34,737 nt of DNA from Phycisphaerae bacterium (GCA_016795035.1 JAEUIT010000056.1:1-34737); one strand, 5' to 3'; shown: positions 7,941 to 16,795, counted from the first letter of the stretch. Notes: generated by a model from the sequence alone, not told the origin. Program-made: numbers and translations.

Positions 7941-10241
7941 GTGGCTTATCGACCCATGTCTTTGTGTTCCATGCTGGCGGCGACCGCGTTTAGCAGCGCG
8001 GCGTTTGCTGGCGGTGCCTGTGAAACTGCTACTAATGACTGCGCGACCTCGAGCGGTCTCCCCGGCTGCTGCAACTCTGATTGCTGCACCGCGGTGTGCG
8101 CGTTCGACGCATTCTGCTGCTCGTTCGCGTGGGACACCATCTGCGTTGGCGAAGCGCTGAGCACCTGCGAATCGACCGCGTGCGACGCTGGCTGCCCGGG
8201 CCTCTGCCTCGGCGACCTCGCTGAGCCGTTCGGAATCGTTGACGGTGCTGACCTCGGCGTCCTCCTCGGCGCCTGGGGCACCGACGACGGTTGCGCTGAC
8301 TTCGACGGTTCGGGTTCCGTCGACGGTGCCGACCTCGGCACCCTCCTCGGTGGCTGGGGCGAGTGCCCGCCGCCGCCGAGCCCCTGCGAAAGCGCTGATC
8401 ACGACTGCTGCACGGCCGGTTCGGTCGGCTGCACTGATACGGCGTGCTGCGAAATCGTCTGCGCTGCTGACGCTTTCTGCTGCTCGACGTCGTGGGACAC
8501 CCTCTGCATCGGCGAAGCCGAGAGCCTCTGCGGTCTCGACTGCGGCGGTGGCGCTTGCCCGCCCAGCGATCACGACTGCTTCACGACGGGCGGCCCCGGC
8601 TGCACCGATACGGAATGCTGCTCGACCGTCTGCGGCGCTGACTCGTTCTGCTGCTCGGTCGCGTGGGACACCATCTGCGTCGGCGAGGCGTTCAGCCTCT
8701 GCGGCGCTCCCGAGTGCCCCTTCACCTGCACCGGTACGAGCGAAGGCGAGCCCTGCGGCTCCGACACCAACGGCGGCTGCAACAGCCCCGGTGGCACCAG
8801 CTCGTGCTGCACCGCTAACGGCGGTCTCGGCTGCGACGATCCGGCCTGCCAGGACGCGGTCTGCTCGTTCGACGCGTTCTGCTGCTCGACCGCGTGGGAC
8901 GTGATCTGCGCCGGCGAAGCGGTCTCCCTCTGCGGCGACCTCTGCTCGGGCGGCCCGCAGTTCGGTTCGATCTCGTGCGGCGAGACCATCTGCGGCACCG
9001 CGTGGGCTGACGCCAGCACTCGCGATACCGACTGGTACATCATCAATGTCCCGACCGCGACCAGCATCACGCTGACGGTGTCGAGCCAGCTCCCGATGGT
9101 GTTCGGTCTCATCAACTCGATCGACTGCCAGACGGCCACCGCGATCAATCCGTTCGGCACGACCTCGTTCTGTGGTACGTCGTCGATCGAGATCTGCCTC
9201 GCGGCCGGTGAGAACTGGCTCTTCGCTGCTCCGAACGGCTTCAGCGGCTTCCCCTGCGGCGCCAACAACGATTACTCGATGACCGTCGAATGCGGCGGCG
9301 AGTGCGTTCCCCCGGCCTGCGGCGAAGGCGCCGACCACGACTGCTTCACCTCGGGCACTCCGTTCTGCACGGACGCGGCCTGCTGCGAAACGGTCTGCGC
9401 GGTCGATCCGTTCTGCTGCTCGACGGCTTGGGACGGCATCTGCGTCGGCGAAGCTCAGTCCTTCTGCGTCTCGTGCGACCTCGTCTGCACGGGCACCGAC
9501 GAAGGCGAGCCCTGCGGCGATGACACCAACGGCGGCTGCAACATGCTTGCTCCGCAGTTCGGCGCCATCTCGTGCGGCGAGACCATCTGCGGCACGTTCT
9601 GGGCTGACGGCAGCACCCGCGACACCGACTGGTTCCAGTTCGACCTCGCGACCGGCACGGAAATCACCCTCACGGGTGAAGCCGAGTTCGGCTTCGTGGT
9701 CGGCATCGTGGCCACCGGTGGTATCCCGGATTGCTCGCTCGCGTCGACCCTCAATCCGTTCGCTGTTGGCGCTTCGTGCACCACGGCTTCGGCCTCGGGT
9801 TGCCTCAACGCCGGCACGTGGTGGGCGTTCATCGCTCCGAACGCCTTCGCGGGTCTCCCCTGCGGTTCGGGCAAGAACGACTACAGCCTGACCCTCAATT
9901 GCGGTGGCGAGTGCGTCGCTGCGGCTTGCGGCGAGACGGCTGACCACGACTGCTTCACGAGCGGCACGCCGTTCTGCACCGACGAGGCTTGCTGCCAGGC
10001 GGTGTGCGCGGTCGATCCGTTCTGCTGCACGAACAGCTGGGACGGCATCTGCGTCGGCGAAGCCGGCCAGATCTGCGGCGGCGGCAGCAATTGCTGCTTC
10101 GCCAACGGCGGCCTCGGCTGCGATGACGCGACCTGCCAGGACGCGGTCTGCTCGTTCGACGCGTTCTGCTGCTCGACCGCGTGGGACACGCTCTGCGCGG
10201 GCGAAGCTGCTTCGCTCTGCCCGGACCTCTGCGGCGGCTAA
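7941..10241 (+). CDS. Secreted Cys-rich repeat protein with dockerin-like pair
   Basis: This is a 766-residue exported protein. The start is GTG 7941, with AAGGAGA 6 bp upstream. The signal peptide ends at A-A-F-A-G. Seven repeats of about 45 residues follow the pattern (D-H-D-C-[CF]-T ... C-T-D-x-x-C-C-x-x-V-C-x-x-D-x-F-C-C-x-x-x-W-D-x-x-C-x-G-E-A-x-x-x-C). Between repeats 1 and 2 lies a pair of dockerin-like loops (I-V-D-G-A-D-L-G-V-L-L-G-A-W and S-V-D-G-A-D-L-G-T-L-L-G-G-W). Two copies of a roughly 120-residue beta-rich module (P-Q-F-G-x-I-S-C-G-E-T-I-C-G-T, about residues 339 and 538) resemble pre-peptidase C-terminal domains. The many paired cysteines suggest disulfide stabilisation in the envelope or outside the cell. 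The function is unknown; binding or adhesion is inference. It is monocistronic, with a strong terminator. Confidence 0.9.
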   Translation: MAYRPMSLCSMLAATAFSSAAFAGGACETATNDCATSSGLPGCCNSDCCTAVCAFDAFCCSFAWDTICVGEALSTCESTACDAGCPGLCLGDLAEPFGIVDGADLGVLLGAWGTDDGCADFDGSGSVDGADLGTLLGGWGECPPPPSPCESADHDCCTAGSVGCTDTACCEIVCAADAFCCSTSWDTLCIGEAESLCGLDCGGGACPPSDHDCFTTGGPGCTDTECCSTVCGADSFCCSVAWDTICVGEAFSLCGAPECPFTCTGTSEGEPCGSDTNGGCNSPGGTSSCCTANGGLGCDDPACQDAVCSFDAFCCSTAWDVICAGEAVSLCGDLCSGGPQFGSISCGETICGTAWADASTRDTDWYIINVPTATSITLTVSSQLPMVFGLINSIDCQTATAINPFGTTSFCGTSSIEICLAAGENWLFAAPNGFSGFPCGANNDYSMTVECGGECVPPACGEGADHDCFTSGTPFCTDAACCETVCAVDPFCCSTAWDGICVGEAQSFCVSCDLVCTGTDEGEPCGDDTNGGCNMLAPQFGAISCGETICGTFWADGSTRDTDWFQFDLATGTEITLTGEAEFGFVVGIVATGGIPDCSLASTLNPFAVGASCTTASASGCLNAGTWWAFIAPNAFAGLPCGSGKNDYSLTLNCGGECVAAACGETADHDCFTSGTPFCTDEACCQAVCAVDPFCCTNSWDGICVGEAGQICGGGSNCCFANGGLGCDDATCQDAVCSFDAFCCSTAWDTLCAGEAASLCPDLCGG

Positions 10242-10301
10242 GTCGCAGGTGTATGACCTGATCTGACGTCGAGTGTTGTTTTCGACGGCAGTCCGAAATT
10301 G

Positions 10302-10340
10302 AAAACCCCCGCAGCACACTGCTGCGGGGGTTTTCTCTTT
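10302..10340. terminator. Strong bidirectional intrinsic terminator
   Basis: AAAACCCCCGCAGCA (10302-10316), loop CAC, and TGCTGCGGGGGTTTT (10320-10334) form a perfect 15-bp stem with A and T tails on both sides. It sits 60 bp after the Cys-rich protein and 30 bp from the end of the convergent lipoprotein gene, so it can end both transcripts. Confidence 0.95.
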
Positions 10341-10369
10341 TGCCGTTCAGGTGGCAATAGGACGATCGA

Positions 10370-10882
10370 TCAGGGCGTGGTCGCCGGCGCGGCCTCGCTC
10401 GCGCGCCATTCGTCGATGATCTTCTTCTTCTTGGCGGGGGCGAGGCTGTTGAACTGGTTCGCGTCGGCAACGGTCGCGAAACCGATGATCACCTCTTCGT
10501 ACAGCACGGGCGCCGCCTCCGCCGTGAGCGGCTCGCCGGTGAGCGGGCATGTCGTATTCGTGATGCGCTTCTGCGGAAGCACTTGGGCGGCCGCCAGCTT
10601 GGCTCGCTGAGGCTTTGCGAGCGTGGTGAATTGCCGCGCGTCCGAGACGGTCGCGCAATACACGGGGAACACGCCGTACCACGCGTTCGGGCTCGAGGTC
10701 GAGACGACCTCGCCCGTGATCGGACACAGGATCTCGCCCGTGAGCGGCGCGGGGCTCGTGACGTACGCGCGATTGACCGCGAGCGTCTGCGCCGGCGCTG
10801 ATGTCGGCGTGGTGGTGCAGGCGGCCGTGAGGGCGCTGGCGAGCGCTACGAACGCGAGTGTCGAGACGCGAGAGACATGCAT
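10370..10882 (-). CDS. Lipoprotein with two degenerate YHS-like repeats
   Basis: This is a 170-residue protein. The N-terminus M-H-V-S-R-V-S-T-L-A-F-V-A-L-A-S-A-L-T-A-A-C is a lipoprotein signal with Cys22 as acceptor. The mature protein holds two similar halves. One begins C-P-I-T-G-E with Y-G-V-F-P-V-Y-C-A-T and a D-A-R-Q-F helix. The other begins C-P-L-T-G-E-P with I-I-G-F-A-T and a D-A-N-Q-F helix. This pattern recalls YHS/TRASH-type metal-binding domains, but the second half lacks the second cysteine. A metal-related periplasmic role is inference. ATG 10882 is preferred over 10894 because GGAGGT lies 4 nt upstream of it. The gene converges on the shared terminator and diverges from the porin. 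Confidence 0.75.
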   Translation of the reverse strand: MHVSRVSTLAFVALASALTAACTTTPTSAPAQTLAVNRAYVTSPAPLTGEILCPITGEVVSTSSPNAWYGVFPVYCATVSDARQFTTLAKPQRAKLAAAQVLPQKRITNTTCPLTGEPLTAEAAPVLYEEVIIGFATVADANQFNSLAPAKKKKIIDEWRASEAAPATTP

Positions 10883-11246
10883 GAAGACCTCCATGAGAAG
10901 GTCAGCAGCATCGACAGATTCACACGTTCGGCAAGCGAACTCGAAAGGCTCTGCAAGGAATTAGCCGCATCCACACGAAGCGCTAACCATTCAGATCAGC
11001 GTTGCATGAGCGCATGCAACGATTCCAGTTTTCTCTTCGTGCATGAAGCGTTCAGGCCGCGCTAACGACGCGGCAACGCGGGCATTTGCATGTGTTTGGC
11101 GTTCAGCGCTATCGCGCGGCTTTGTTAAGAGGCCTCGCGCCGTGTGTCCGCGTCGCGAGAGCTCACTCGCGAGGTCGTCGCACCCGTACCTTCCGGCCCG
11201 CTCATGCCCACGCGACGTTGCGTTGCGGTACGAGCAAGGAGGCCGC
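10883..11246. promoter_or_regulatory. Divergent intergenic region with a 9-bp inverted repeat
   Basis: These 364 bp separate the lipoprotein and porin starts and should hold both promoters. The clearest element is CGTTGCATG (11000-11008), loop AGCG, CATGCAACG (11013-11021), a perfect 9-bp inverted repeat. GCATG words recur nearby around 11042 and 11088. It could be an operator for a dimeric regulator or a leader hairpin. No convincing -35/-10 pair and no clear Pho-box were found. No ORF with protein-like features lies here. Confidence 0.45.
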
Positions 11247-12800
11247 ATGCACACGCCAGCAATCGCCACCGGTATCAGTCTCGCCGTCGCGCTCGCCATG
11301 CCCGCACTTGGGCAGAACACGAGCGACGACGCCATCAAGCAGATCGACGAGCTGCGTCAACAGAACGCCCAGCTCGCCGCGAAGATCGCCAAACTTGAAC
11401 AGGTTGCGTCGCAGGACGGCGCGTGGCTCACTGACGAGCGCGCCGCACAGATTCGTTCCCTCGTCACGGACGTCCTCGCCGATTCGGACACGCGTGCGAG
11501 CCTCCAGGCCGACGGCGTGACCGCCGGCTGGAACAAGGGCTTCTTCCTCGCGAGCCCCGACAACTCCTACCGACTCAACATCAAGGGCCAGATTCAATTC
11601 CGTTGGGCGTACAACGATCGCTCGATTCCCGCGGGCCCGCTCGCGACCGGATCGGCGGGCGGCCCTTCGCAGAACTGGGGCTTCGAGAATCGCCGAACGA
11701 AGATCACCTTCAGCGGCCACATCATCGATCCGTCGCTGACCTATGAGGTCAAGCCGGTGTTCAATCGGCAGTCGATCACGGTCTCCTCGACGTTGCCGGC
11801 GGGCTCGAGCGTTTCGCTCGGCAACAGCGACGTGAACGCTTCGATCGAGGACATCTGGATTCAGAAGGCGTTCGACGGCGGCCTCGCGGTGCGCGCCGGC
11901 CAATTCAAGGCGCCGTTCCTTCGCGAAGAGCTCGTCTCGAGTAGCGCGCAGCTCGCGGTCGAGCGCTCGCTCGTCAACGACGTCTTCTCGACGAAGTTCA
12001 GCCAAGGCGTGCAGCTCGAGTGGGAGCAGGAGATGTTCCGCCTCCAGGGCTTCTACGGCGACGGTCTCCGTGCGAACCGCGTGAACCCCGTGACGAACGC
12101 CGGCCTCGCGGGCAACTACGGCGGCGCGTACAACACCGACTACGTCACGAACCGCACCAACTATGCGTTCGCCGGTCGCGCCGAACTCAAGCTCGCGGGC
12201 AACTGGCGCCAGTTCCGTGATCTCACCAGCTATCGAGGCGAGGACTTCGGCGTCATGCTCGGCGTCGGCGGCATGGCGCAGAGCCTGCGTCCGACTCCGA
12301 CCACCGCGCTCGCGGCGAAGAACATGTGGGGCGTGACCGCCGACATCACCGTCGACTTCGGCGGCGCGAACATCTTCGCCTACGGCGTCTACCGAAACGT
12401 CGACCTCGCCGGCTCGCCCGCGGTGCGCGGCGGCGGGACCGACAGCACGATGAACCAATGGGGCGCCGTGGTGCAGGGCGGCTTCTTCGTGCTCGACTCG
12501 CTTGAACTCTACGGCCGCCTCGAACTCGGCGATCTCGACACCGACCAGTACCGAACCACCGCCAACTCGCTTCAGGCGGATCTCGAGTCGAACAGCATCG
12601 TCACCATCGGCACGAACTTCTATCCGTTCGGCTCGTCGAACAAGGACCTGAAGCTCACGACCGACTTCGGCTATGCGTTCGACGCGATCGGCGACTTCGC
12701 CTCGGGCGGCGCCGACTGGGCGAGCGACGCGACTCCTGCGAACGGCGCGACCGAAGACGGCCAGTTCGTGATCCGTTCGCAGATCCAGCTTCTCTTCTGA
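11247..12800 (+). CDS. Outer-membrane porin, phosphate-selective OprO/OprP type
   Basis: This is a 517-residue exported beta-barrel. ATG 11247 follows AAGGAGG at ideal spacing, and the signal peptide ends A-L-G-Q. A short coiled coil (residues about 25-55, I-D-E-L-R-Q-Q-N-A-Q-L-A) precedes the barrel, as in porins anchored through a periplasmic helical domain. The barrel begins Y-R-L-N-I-K-G-Q-I-Q-F-R and contains the family-like S-L-T-Y-E-V-K-P-V-F-N and A-V-R-A-G-Q-F-K-A-P-F. Alternating hydrophobic strands continue to the terminal phenylalanine in Q-L-L-F, the usual assembly signal. The substrate cannot be read from sequence; the family name covers anion and polyphosphate porins as well as undefined ones. 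It is followed by an intrinsic terminator shared with the convergent ATPase gene. Confidence 0.88.
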   Translation: MHTPAIATGISLAVALAMPALGQNTSDDAIKQIDELRQQNAQLAAKIAKLEQVASQDGAWLTDERAAQIRSLVTDVLADSDTRASLQADGVTAGWNKGFFLASPDNSYRLNIKGQIQFRWAYNDRSIPAGPLATGSAGGPSQNWGFENRRTKITFSGHIIDPSLTYEVKPVFNRQSITVSSTLPAGSSVSLGNSDVNASIEDIWIQKAFDGGLAVRAGQFKAPFLREELVSSSAQLAVERSLVNDVFSTKFSQGVQLEWEQEMFRLQGFYGDGLRANRVNPVTNAGLAGNYGGAYNTDYVTNRTNYAFAGRAELKLAGNWRQFRDLTSYRGEDFGVMLGVGGMAQSLRPTPTTALAAKNMWGVTADITVDFGGANIFAYGVYRNVDLAGSPAVRGGGTDSTMNQWGAVVQGGFFVLDSLELYGRLELGDLDTDQYRTTANSLQADLESNSIVTIGTNFYPFGSSNKDLKLTTDFGYAFDAIGDFASGGADWASDATPANGATEDGQFVIRSQIQLLF

Positions 12801-12854
12801 CGCGCTCTCCACCCGGCACGTCGACAGCGACCTCCATCCCACGTTTGTCACGAG

Positions 12855-12885
12855 ACCCTTCGGCGATTCGCCGGAGGGTTTCTTT
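12855..12885. terminator. Intrinsic terminator between porin and ATPase
   Basis: ACCCTTCGGCG (12855-12865), loop ATT and CGCCGGAGGGT (12869-12879) form an 11-bp stem with one wobble pair and one mismatch, followed by a T-rich tail (12879-12885). It ends porin transcription and abuts the end of the convergent ATPase gene. Confidence 0.8.
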
Positions 12886-14887
12886 ATGCCAAGCGGAAGC
12901 GGAGCAGCCGAAGCGCGTTGAGGACGACCACGACCGTGCTTCCCTCATGCATCACGACCGCGATCGTCATGGGCACGGCGCCGAGGCTCGCGAGGATGAT
13001 GAGGATGACGACGACGCCCATCGCGATCGTGATGTTCTCGAGGATGATGCGGCGCGTCGCACGGCTGAGGCCGATCGCGAACGGTAGCTTGCGAAGATCG
13101 TCGTTCATGAGCGCGACGTCGGCCGCCTCGAGCGCGACGTCCGTGCCTCCCGCACCCATCGCGATCCCGACCGACGCGCTCGCCAACGCCGGCGCGTCGT
13201 TCACGCCGTCGCCGACCATCGCGATCGCGCCGAGCTTCCGCTCGAGCTCGCGCACGTGTTCGATCTTCTGCTCGGGCAGAAGCTCCGACTCGATCCGATC
13301 GACGCCCACCTCGTTGCCGATCGCCTCGGCGACGCGGCGATGGTCGCCCGTCAGCATGATCACGTGGCGGACCCCGAGCGTTCGGAGCCGCGCGAACGCT
13401 TCGCGCGCCTCGGGGCGCGGGCGATCGAGAAGGCCGAGCACGCCCAAGACCTTCGACGCCGACCCGACCACGACGATTGTGCGCGCGTTCGACTCGAGCT
13501 CCTCGATCGCGGCGAGAGCGGTCCCGTCGAGCGCCGGCGGACCTGAGCCGTCGAATTGCCGCGCGCTGCCGACGTAATAGCGCTCGCCGTCGATGACCGC
13601 GCTCATGCCCTTTCCCTGTTGCTGCTCGGGCACGCTTGAGGTCGGAATCGCGACGCCCCGCTCGGTCGCCGCGCGCACCACGGCCTTCGCGAGGGGATGC
13701 GTCGAGATCGACTCCACGCCGGCTGCAACGCGGAGAAGTTCGCGCTCGTCGCTGCCAAAGGGCAGGATGTCGGTGACGGTGGGCTTGCCGCTCGTGATCG
13801 TTCCGGTCTTGTCCATCGCGACCGCGACGACCGTCCCGAGTCGCTCGAGGTACACGCCACCCTTGATGAGCACGCCTTGTCGCGCCGCGCGGGCCACGCC
13901 CGCGAGGATGGCGGCCGGCGTCGAGAGTCCGAGCGCGCAGGGCGACGCGCCCACGAGGAGCGTCATCGCGCGGAGAAACGCGTCGTGACCAGAGAGCCAG
14001 CCGAAGTACGGCGGGAGCACCGCGACGAGGATCGTCACAAGGACGATCACCGGCACGTACACGCGCGTGAAGCGCTCCGCCATCCGATGCGTCGGCGCCT
14101 TGCTCGTCTCCGCTTCGGCGACGAGCCGCACCATGCGAGCCATCGTCGACTCGGACGCCAGCTTCCGCACGTCGACGACGATGCCTCCGTCGCCGTTGAG
14201 CGTGCCGGCGAACACGTCGTCGCCCTTCGCTTTCGGCACGGGCGCGCTCTCGCCGGTGATCGGGCTCTGGTCCACGTCCGAGGCCCCTTCGATCACCACG
14301 CCGTCGGCCGGAAAACGCTCGCCCGGTCGGACCACCACGAGGTCGCCGACGACAAGCTCCTCGACCGGAACCTCGCTGTCGGAGCCGTCACGGCGGCGCC
14401 GCGCGGTGCGCGGCGCGATCTTGCCGAGCGCCGCGATCGCGCCGCGGGCTTGCCCCATGGCGTGATTCTCGAGCGCGTGGCCGGTGGCGAAGAGGACGAG
14501 CAGAAGACCGCCCTCTTCCAGCTCGCCGACGATCGCCGCGCCGATCGCGGCGACGATCATGAGGAAGTCGATGTCGAGCCGAAGCGCGACGAGCTGCCGA
14601 AGGCCCGTGATGAGCGGCTCGAGCCCCGCAATGACGAGGCACACGAGGTAGGCGCTGAACCACACCGGGGTCGGCGCGCCGGCCTTCTCCGCGATGAAGC
14701 CCGCCGCGAGCGCGAGCGCGCTGAAGAGCGGAACGGCGAACTCTCTCAGGAGCGAGCGTTTCTCTTCGGGTTGTTCGTGCTGATGGCTCACGCTCGCCGC
14801 CGCGGACATGATCAGATCGTACGGGATGCCCGCGAGCTCGCGCGCGTGTGCGTCAGCCCCACCACCGGCGCAACCACAGACCGACAT
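12884..14887 (-). CDS. Heavy-metal P1B-type ATPase, P1B-4-like
   Basis: This 667-residue metal-translocating ATPase would sit in the inner membrane and export divalent metal. All P-type motifs are present: T-G-E-S in the actuator domain, the phosphorylated Asp359 in D-K-T-G-T, H-P-L-A-K in the nucleotide domain, T-G-D, and G-D-G-V-N-D-A-P-A-L. The transmembrane metal site is S315-P-C (A-S-P-C-A-L) rather than C-P-C, and the last helices contain H-E-G-S-T at about 647-651. Together these mark the P1B-4 group (CoaT/CtpD/PfeT-like, Co or Fe). No classical HMA domain is present; a Cys cluster (C-G-C) and His residues (H-Q-H) lie near the N-terminus. ATG 14887 overlaps asnB by 35 bp. ATG 14809 is an alternative that drops the Cys cluster. 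Neither has a Shine-Dalgarno sequence. Confidence 0.93.
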   Translation of the reverse strand: MSVCGCAGGGADAHARELAGIPYDLIMSAAASVSHQHEQPEEKRSLLREFAVPLFSALALAAGFIAEKAGAPTPVWFSAYLVCLVIAGLEPLITGLRQLVALRLDIDFLMIVAAIGAAIVGELEEGGLLLVLFATGHALENHAMGQARGAIAALGKIAPRTARRRRDGSDSEVPVEELVVGDLVVVRPGERFPADGVVIEGASDVDQSPITGESAPVPKAKGDDVFAGTLNGDGGIVVDVRKLASESTMARMVRLVAEAETSKAPTHRMAERFTRVYVPVIVLVTILVAVLPPYFGWLSGHDAFLRAMTLLVGASPCALGLSTPAAILAGVARAARQGVLIKGGVYLERLGTVVAVAMDKTGTITSGKPTVTDILPFGSDERELLRVAAGVESISTHPLAKAVVRAATERGVAIPTSSVPEQQQGKGMSAVIDGERYYVGSARQFDGSGPPALDGTALAAIEELESNARTIVVVGSASKVLGVLGLLDRPRPEAREAFARLRTLGVRHVIMLTGDHRRVAEAIGNEVGVDRIESELLPEQKIEHVRELERKLGAIAMVGDGVNDAPALASASVGIAMGAGGTDVALEAADVALMNDDLRKLPFAIGLSRATRRIILENITIAMGVVVILIILASLGAVPMTIAVVMHEGSTVVVVLNALRLLRFRLA

Positions 14888-16688
14888 TCAGGATTGGCCA
14901 CGCGACGCGCCAGTTCGCGGCGACATCGCCGCGCAGCATCGCGAAGACGGCGGGGGAGAATGCAAGACGTGCAGCCGTACTCGACTCCACGATCGGAACG
15001 GCCGAGTGCAGCCATCGATCGAATGGGAGCGGGAAGCTCGCCTTCGGGCGCGCGATGACCTCGGGCGCGACCACGTCGGCAAAGGCGCTTCGCAGGGCAC
15101 GCTTCGTGCGCGGAAGCGTGGCGATGGCCAAGCCGCCGGCGCGATCGTCGCCGCGCGCGGTGTCGTTCGCGAGGAGGTACGCCATCGGAATGCGCGCGGC
15201 GACTTCGGCCACGCGGATGTCGGCGAACGGCGTTCGGCCCTCGACCGACGCGAGCATCGTGGCGGTGTTGAGGCGGTTGAGGAGCGTGGGCAGGTTCAGT
15301 CGCCGTTGCACCGAGAGATGCGTGCGAAGCGACCGCGGATCGCCCTCGGCAAGGAAGACGCTTCGCAGGTGATCGAGCGTGAGATGCGCGTCTTCGTTCG
15401 CGACCGAGATCGCCGGCGCGAAGACCTCGCTCAAGAGCGATCGCGGCACCCACGAGAAGGTGTCGGCGTGCCACTCCTCGACGCGGCCGGAGGCCCCCGA
15501 CGAGATCCATCGTTCCGCCTCGACGAGCGGTTGCTCGTAGCCGGCGAAGAGTTCGTCGGCGCCTTCGCCCGAGAGGACCACGTTCGTGTGCGGGCGAATC
15601 GCCTCCGCCACGGCGTGGATCGCGACCTCGTTCGGCGTGCTGAGGGGAACGCCGAGTCGATTGATCATCCAGGGCCAGTGCGACGCGAAGCGCGCCTCGT
15701 CGATCACGACCTCGAGATGGTCCGTGCCGATCGATTCCGCGGCGCGGCGCGCGAAGTCGAGGTCGGAGTTCGCCGAGCCGTCGCGGGCGCCGGTGCAGAA
15801 GGAGCGGAGATTCGGAGTCGAACGGGCCGCAAGGGAGGTGACGATGACGCTGTCGATGCCGCCGGACAGGAGCGTCGCCGGCGTCATGTCGGCGACGAGA
15901 TGCGCCTCGACCGAGTCGATGAGGGCCTCACGCGTCGCGGCGATGGCGTCTTCCACGTTGCAGGCGCTCTCCGACGGGGCCCGCCACCACGCGCGATACT
16001 CGATGGGCGCCTCGGCATCGCCGACGCGAATCCGCGCGAGGCATCCCGGTTCGACGCAGTAGACGTCGCGGAAGAGCGTGCGCACGCCCACGGTCGGGCG
16101 GAGCGTCACGACGTAGTTGCTGACCGACTCCCAATCGGGCTCCGGCGAGAGCCGCGGGTGGGCGAGGATCGCGGAGGGCTCGCTTGCGACGATGACTTCC
16201 TCGCAGCCCGCGCCGCGGACCCGGCCGAAGTAGATCGGCACGACGCCGAGGGCGTCGCGTGCGACGAGCACCTCGCCGCGCTCGGGGAAGTACGCGACGC
16301 AGGCGAACATGCCGCGCACGCGCGACAACGCCCGCTCGCCCCACATCGCGAGCGCAAGGCCGAAGAGCTCGGTGTCGGTCGAGGTGCGCGGCTCGACTCC
16401 CTCGCGGCGAAGGTCCGCCCGGAGTTTCTTCAGGTCATAGAGCTCGCCGTTGAACGCCAACACCATGGGTTCGCGGGCACGGGCCCGATCGAGGACAAGC
16501 GGCTGCGCGTTCGCGTCGCGCGACTGCACCGCGAGGCGGTTGTGGCCGACCGTGACCCGTCCATCGCTCCAGATGCCGGTGTCGTCGGGACCGCGATGCG
16601 CGATCGCCGCGAGCATGCGACGGGCAAGGGCCGCGTCGACGCTCGTGGGAGCGCTCGAGGTTGAGACTGCGACGACGATCCCGCACAT
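14853..16688 (-). CDS. asnB: Asparagine synthetase, glutamine-hydrolysing
   Basis: This 611-residue class II amidotransferase makes asparagine from aspartate, glutamine and ATP. The N-terminal nucleophile is Cys2 (M-C-G-I-V), followed by H-R-G-P-D-D-T-G and F-N-G-E-L-Y-D of the glutaminase domain. The C-terminal synthetase domain has the PP-loop L-L-S-G-G-I-D-S and L-S-G-E-G-A-D-E-L-F-A-G-Y, plus R-T-P-F-A-D-I and a late R-P-K-A-S-F-P-L-P. Length and domain order are normal for the family. Homologues in gene clusters can act on other carboxylates, but nothing around it suggests that. It is divergent from the cytochrome gene, with about 107 bp between, and the metal ATPase follows on the same strand with a 35-bp overlap. 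Confidence 0.92.
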   Translation of the reverse strand: MCGIVVAVSTSSAPTSVDAALARRMLAAIAHRGPDDTGIWSDGRVTVGHNRLAVQSRDANAQPLVLDRARAREPMVLAFNGELYDLKKLRADLRREGVEPRTSTDTELFGLALAMWGERALSRVRGMFACVAYFPERGEVLVARDALGVVPIYFGRVRGAGCEEVIVASEPSAILAHPRLSPEPDWESVSNYVVTLRPTVGVRTLFRDVYCVEPGCLARIRVGDAEAPIEYRAWWRAPSESACNVEDAIAATREALIDSVEAHLVADMTPATLLSGGIDSVIVTSLAARSTPNLRSFCTGARDGSANSDLDFARRAAESIGTDHLEVVIDEARFASHWPWMINRLGVPLSTPNEVAIHAVAEAIRPHTNVVLSGEGADELFAGYEQPLVEAERWISSGASGRVEEWHADTFSWVPRSLLSEVFAPAISVANEDAHLTLDHLRSVFLAEGDPRSLRTHLSVQRRLNLPTLLNRLNTATMLASVEGRTPFADIRVAEVAARIPMAYLLANDTARGDDRAGGLAIATLPRTKRALRSAFADVVAPEVIARPKASFPLPFDRWLHSAVPIVESSTAARLAFSPAVFAMLRGDVAANWRVAWPILNVGLWLRRWWG

Positions 16689-16795
16689 GCTCGGTACGTC
16701 GGCATACCGGACGTGCTCGATGAAGCAAGAGGCGCACGAGCGAGAAAATTCCTTCAGGGGTTGCTCTCGGGCACCCGCAACCCGACGATGGCCGC

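Noticed and set aside
7884..10319. 811-residue open frame antisense to the Cys-rich protein
   Set aside because: The plus-strand frame has a Shine-Dalgarno sequence, signal peptide, repeats and a terminator. The antisense product is an Ala/Arg/Glu-rich shadow produced by the repeats.
13697..15058. 453-residue plus-strand frame over the P-type ATPase
   Set aside because: All P-type ATPase motifs are on the minus strand; this frame is Arg/His/Asp-rich with no motif.
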